The notes beneath the pieces were generated by a model that was not told where the DNA came from, did not search any database, and saw only the letters and a list, made by a program, of their open reading frames with translations. A program made the translations under genes and the position numbers. Shown piece by piece: positions 23,552-26,147 of a DNA stretch of 26,147 nt; positions within the stretch are counted from its first letter, which is position 1; every line of letters starts with the position of its first letter. The stretch comes from Verrucomicrobiota bacterium (GTDB lineage Bacteria > Verrucomicrobiota > Verrucomicrobiia > Opitutales > Intestinicryptomonadaceae): positions 1-26,147 of the forward strand of contig QALA01000011.1 of assembly GCA_003343565.1 (NCBI GenBank), read 5' to 3'.

Positions 23552-23965
23552 CTACTTTGGCAGAATGCGTTTTTCAAGCTCCAACAGTTCGCAGCTGAGA
23601 GCTTCCAATCCGTCATCGCTCTTTTTCGCGGATTCTATTAGGCGCCGGACAGTGTTTAAAACGGCGCGCTCCATGTCGGAAATGTCCGCCTCGTAGTGCA
23701 CGGGAATCTCGTTGCAGAATATAAGTTCCTCGCCCTTTATTTTCCCCTCGTACAAATATTCCTCCGATACGCCGAGAGCCTTGGCTACTTTCGTGCGCGT
23801 ATTTCGATTCTTGGGAAGCTTCCCGTTTTTCCATGTCCCTATTGTGGAAATGGCGTTTCCGGTGCGCTCGGAAATGTCCTTCAACGTCAAACTCCTGTTT
23901 CCCATCAGCGTTCTGAAACGCCTTGCAAAGTCCTCGTTTCTCATATTGCGACTGGTTCTGTTCAT
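23552..23965 (-). CDS. XRE-family helix-turn-helix transcriptional regulator
   Basis: 137 residues. The N-terminal domain (about 8-72) is a lambda-repressor-like HTH: FARRFRTLMGNRSLTLKDISERTGNAISTIGTWKNGKLPKN, with LKDISERTG and STIGTWKNG as the turn and recognition helices, then TKVAKALGVSEEYLYEG. The C-terminal 60 residues are acidic and helical (MERAVLNTVRRLIESAKK, LEALSCELLELEKR), a likely dimerisation tail; there is no LexA-type peptidase motif. It faces a second HTH gene across a 140-base AT-rich region with dyads, so it probably represses that promoter and its own. ATG at 23965 is very close to the inferred promoter and lacks a Shine-Dalgarno, so the mRNA may be nearly leaderless; ATG at 23944 (eight residues in) is an alternative. 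Confidence 0.88.
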   Translation of the reverse strand: MNRTSRNMRNEDFARRFRTLMGNRSLTLKDISERTGNAISTIGTWKNGKLPKNRNTRTKVAKALGVSEEYLYEGKIKGEELIFCNEIPVHYEADISDMERAVLNTVRRLIESAKKSDDGLEALSCELLELEKRILPK

Positions 23966-24105
23966 CTATAAAAATGGAATTTTTCTATTTTTTTAATTGA
24001 CATTGTTAATTAATATATATTTACTATCATCTTTTCATAAAAAGATAAAGCAAAACTTCAACAAAAAAAATATACAACACACGCAAAGCCGAGAAGGGAA
24101 CAAAA
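23966..24105. promoter_or_regulatory. AT-rich divergent promoter/operator region of the HTH gene pair
   Basis: About 23% G+C by hand count, against clearly GC-rich surroundings. The rightward promoter is TTGACA (23997-24002), a 17-base spacer, then TTTACT (24020-24025). Three dyads are present: AAAAAT / ATTTTT around gga (23970-23984) next to the XRE start; TTAATTGAC / GTTAATTAA around att (23993-24013, one mismatch), covering the rightward -35 box; and ATCTTTT / AAAAGAT around cata (24029-24046), just after the -10. A leftward promoter may use TTAACA with TAGAAA at 16-base spacing. Dyad positions are seen; their use as operators is inferred. Confidence 0.6.
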
Positions 24106-24483
24106 ATGAGAGATAGCACAAAAGCGAAGGCGGTAATGGATTTTGACGATTTCATTCCGCCGAACCAGCAATGGTTCAGTCCGAAGGAGGTCGCGTCGAT
24201 AATAGGCAGGTCAGACCAGTTTGTCAGAAACAGCTTTTACAACGGCAAAATCTTCGGACATATGTCGAACGGGCTGGCCAAGAAGGGAGAGGAGAAGAAG
24301 TCGTATTTGAGGGTTCACCGGGACGCGATACTGATATATTTGCTCGAATCGGCCAACTATTCTCCGGACATATTCATGGAGGGAATAGAAAAGCTCCTGC
24401 GCAACAGGAGCCAATACCAGCTGATGAGGCTGGAAAAAATAATTAGGGAGCGCCTCTACGGAGAAGGCGCAAAGGGCTATTGA
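24106..24483 (+). CDS. Small MerR/excisionase-like HTH DNA-binding protein
   Basis: 125 residues. QQWFSPKEVASIIGRSDQFVRNSFYNGKIFGH (21-52) is a winged-helix start of the MerR/excisionase (HTH_17) type: the helix pair SPKEVASIIG and SDQFVRNSFYNGKI is followed by a wing with basic residues (KKGEEKKSYLRVHRDAILIYL). The C-terminal 45 residues are helical and basic (MEGIEKLLRNRSQYQLMRLEKIIRERLYGEG). A good ribosome site, gaaggga, lies 6 bases before the ATG. It is transcribed away from the XRE gene and ends 38 bases from the queA stop. The pair resembles the repressor/excisionase or repressor/activator switch of temperate elements, but no integrase, attachment site or phage gene is present. It could also be a stand-alone regulator of other loci. 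Confidence 0.7.
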   Translation: MRDSTKAKAVMDFDDFIPPNQQWFSPKEVASIIGRSDQFVRNSFYNGKIFGHMSNGLAKKGEEKKSYLRVHRDAILIYLLESANYSPDIFMEGIEKLLRNRSQYQLMRLEKIIRERLYGEGAKGY

Positions 24484-24521
24484 AGGAAATAGGAAAATGA
24501 AGGGGCGGGCGGAATGTCCGG

Positions 24522-25610
24522 TCAAAGAATGAGCATTGCGTCGCCATAGGAATAAAAGCAGTAGCCCTTCGCGACTGCGTCGGCATAGATTTCCTTGAGA
24601 ATTTTTATGCCGTCGCGGTCGCCGGGCGATACGAACGCCCCCACGAGGCACATGAGAGTCGAGCGCGGAAGATGGAAATTAGTTATGAGGGCGTCGGCAG
24701 AGAGCAGGGTTTGGGGGGGGTATACGAATATGTCGGCGGAACCGAATGCGGAGGTTGCGCAATTCGGCGGGCGGCCTCCGGACTTTCTGTAAAAATCCTC
24801 CATTGCGCGAAGGGAGGTCGTGCCGACGGCGAGATTCGGACGGCGGCGGTCAAACATTGCCCGCAGGGTGTCGGCGGGGATTTCGTATATTTCCGAGTGC
24901 ATTTTGTGGTTTTCGACGGCATCGCACTTCACGGGCTGAAAGGTGCCCATTCCCACATGCAGCGTGAGGTCGAAAAACCTGCTGCCGGCGTCGGAGAGTT
25001 TGGCTTGCAATTCCCTCGTAAAGTGCAATCCGGCCGTGGGGGCAGCGGCGGCGACGCGTTTTTCGGAGTCGGCATAGACGGTTTGATAGCGTTCGTTGTC
25101 GAAGCTTTTGTCGTATCCCGGCGAACGTTGGTCGCGGGCTATGTAGGGCGGAAGCGGCACGACGCCCAGCCTCTCGCTCAACGCTTCGACTCCGTCGCAG
25201 GAAAATGTGGAAAACCTCACCGCGGCGATTCCGCCGTCCGCCTTTTCTATCACCTCGGCCTCAAATTCGCCGTCGACGCCAAATTTCGCCCCCGGACCGA
25301 GCCGCCTACCTGGCTTTAGCATGCAGTTCCACTCCGCCGGATTGCCGCTGTCCGCCGGCCGAAGCAGCAGACATTCCACTTGTCCTCCAGTGCTCTTTTT
25401 TGCGAATATGCGCCCCTTGAGGACGCTGGCGTCGTTCCTGAAAAAATCGAATCTTCCGCCGACGAAATCCGGCAAGTTTTTAAAAACGCTATGCGTCGTC
25501 ATTCCCGTTTTTCTGTCGTATACGAGAAGGCGGCATTCGTCCCTCTCCGCGGAGGGATAGCGCGCGATTCTGTCGGCGGGAAGTTCGTAGTCCAAGTCAG
25601 ACGTCTTCAT
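24522..25610 (-). CDS. queA: tRNA preQ1(34) S-adenosylmethionine ribosyltransferase-isomerase
   Basis: QueA transfers the ribosyl part of SAM to preQ1 in the anticodon of GUN tRNAs, giving epoxyqueuosine, in the cytoplasm. It has 362 residues. MKTSDLDYELPADRIARYP is the conserved N terminus. Family blocks follow: NDASVLKGRIFAKK, GLHFTRELQAKL, LHVGMGTFQPV, VGTTSLRAMED and the C-terminal TNFHLPRSTLMCLVGAF. The frame is open back to 25850, but only ATG at 25610 fits the known N terminus; ATG at 25646 would add twelve odd residues. Genes for other queuosine steps are not present. It converges on the HTH gene with 38 bases between, with no obvious terminator. Confidence 0.96.
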   Translation of the reverse strand: MKTSDLDYELPADRIARYPSAERDECRLLVYDRKTGMTTHSVFKNLPDFVGGRFDFFRNDASVLKGRIFAKKSTGGQVECLLLRPADSGNPAEWNCMLKPGRRLGPGAKFGVDGEFEAEVIEKADGGIAAVRFSTFSCDGVEALSERLGVVPLPPYIARDQRSPGYDKSFDNERYQTVYADSEKRVAAAAPTAGLHFTRELQAKLSDAGSRFFDLTLHVGMGTFQPVKCDAVENHKMHSEIYEIPADTLRAMFDRRRPNLAVGTTSLRAMEDFYRKSGGRPPNCATSAFGSADIFVYPPQTLLSADALITNFHLPRSTLMCLVGAFVSPGDRDGIKILKEIYADAVAKGYCFYSYGDAMLIL

Positions 25611-25767
25611 ATAGGGCGCAATTAGATGCAGAAAATCGCCCTTCATCTCAACAATTTTTTGCGCCCCTTTGACGGAGTTTTCCGAAAAGGCCGCCCGCAC
25701 AGCGCAAAATTCGCGGCGGCAGCGCGGTTTATTTCGATGAAAATTTTGTTTGCCAAAACTGGATTTA

Positions 25768-26147
25768 ATGACATCTCTCGTCAATGTGAAAGCGACGATT
25801 TTGACGATTTTTTCTGCGGCGTTGGCGTGCGTCGGATTCGCAATGCCCAAAGATCCGCTTGTTGGATATTATCGCGCGCCGGCGGGACACGGCACGCACA
25901 TGTGCGCCGAGGTTTTTCGCACGGGAACCCAGACGCAGCCGCTCTATCGCATAAAATTCATGCCGGCGATAATGAACCGCTGCGAAACATACGCGGTGAT
26001 AAACTCCGTAAAGCCGGAAAACGGGGAGCTTAAATTCGACAACGGCACGTTCAGCGGATCGCTTTCGAGCGGGGGAATGAAGGTTGCGCGCAAGCACAAA
26101 TACGGAGTGTCGAAATACGATTTGAAAAAAGTCGATTTCGTCTCTCC
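25768..26147 (+). CDS. Exported protein of unknown function, possibly DUF1080-associated (3' partial)
   Basis: The frame starts at ATG 25768 and is open for 126 codons to the right edge. The N terminus (MTSLVNVKATILTIFSAALACVGFAMP) is a typical signal peptide, with cleavage probably after FA near residue 25. The mature part begins DPLVGYYRAPAG and continues with strand-like segments (PLYRIKFMPA, GELKFDNGTFSGSLSSGGMKVARK). This resembles the small N-terminal beta domain that precedes DUF1080 (3-keto-disaccharide hydrolase/LamG-like) domains in Verrucomicrobiota and Planctomycetes, but the deciding part is outside the window. It is divergent from queA with a 157-base gap that should hold both promoters; I could not assign the boxes. 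The ribosome site is weak (tggattta). Confidence 0.65.
   Translation, partial: MTSLVNVKATILTIFSAALACVGFAMPKDPLVGYYRAPAGHGTHMCAEVFRTGTQTQPLYRIKFMPAIMNRCETYAVINSVKPENGELKFDNGTFSGSLSSGGMKVARKHKYGVSKYDLKKVDFVS

Noticed and set aside
23552..24483. Toxin-antitoxin interpretation of the HTH pair
   Set aside because: Both proteins look like DNA-binding proteins, the genes diverge rather than form an operon, and no nuclease, kinase or other toxin motif is visible.
25611..25850. Extension of queA to 25850
   Set aside because: The QueA N terminus is at 25610; the extra residues lack family similarity and would overlap the divergent exported-protein gene.
1..26147. CRISPR arrays, insertion sequences, rRNA and tRNA genes
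   Set aside because: No regularly spaced repeats, transposase motifs, terminal repeats with target duplication, or RNA gene signatures were found on either strand by eye.

Overview
The window reads as a moderately GC-rich chromosome segment from a diderm, rod-shaped, carbohydrate-degrading bacterium. The most likely group is the PVC superphylum, probably Verrucomicrobiota of Opitutae type. This is inferred from gene content: a clan-A glycosidase with a CBM9-like tail, a large secreted lipoprotein, an Agl23-like membrane glycosyltransferase, an AsmA-type giant, mreBCD with PBP2, and a bacterial SET protein. No marker gene settles the lineage. No tRNA, rRNA, CRISPR array, insertion sequence or integrase was seen.

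Layout. (1) 1-2462, plus strand: the 3' part of a secreted-type glycoside hydrolase. It converges on a flavodoxin (2844-3347, minus), with a bidirectional terminator between them. The flavodoxin promoter carries a dyad that closely resembles a DtxR/IdeR iron box. (2) 3757-8317, minus: two monocistronic-looking exported proteins, an 869-residue lipoprotein with an internal duplication and a papain-like cysteine peptidase. They are separated and flanked by unusually long gene-free spacers of 409, 703 and 577 bases that contain several large inverted repeats. (3) 8895-19022, minus: a tightly packed seven-gene run, dsbD - lysA - ybgC-like thioesterase - Agl23-like glycosyltransferase - asmA-like - panB - SET methyltransferase. 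Gaps are 31 bases or less, two junctions overlap, and a canonical terminator follows the last gene.

(4) 19156-23462, plus: the cell-shape operon mreB-mreC-mreD-mrdA (PBP2), divergent from dsbD. A structured leader precedes mreB, and rodA is not in the cluster. (5) 23552-24483: a divergent pair of small DNA-binding proteins, an XRE-type repressor and a MerR/excisionase-like protein. They share a very AT-rich 140-base intergenic region with three dyads, one of them over the rightward -35 box, which looks like a phage- or element-type regulatory switch. (6) queA (minus) converges with this pair, and a 3'-truncated exported protein runs off the right edge.

Most of regions 3 and 4 is envelope biology: peptidoglycan precursor synthesis (LysA), disulfide reduction in the periplasm (DsbD), surface glycan or lipid handling (Agl23-like, AsmA-like) and the elongation machinery (MreBCD/PBP2). 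The parts that most deserve a second look are the iron-box flavodoxin promoter, the divergent HTH switch, the duplicated lipoprotein and the SET methyltransferase closing the long operon.
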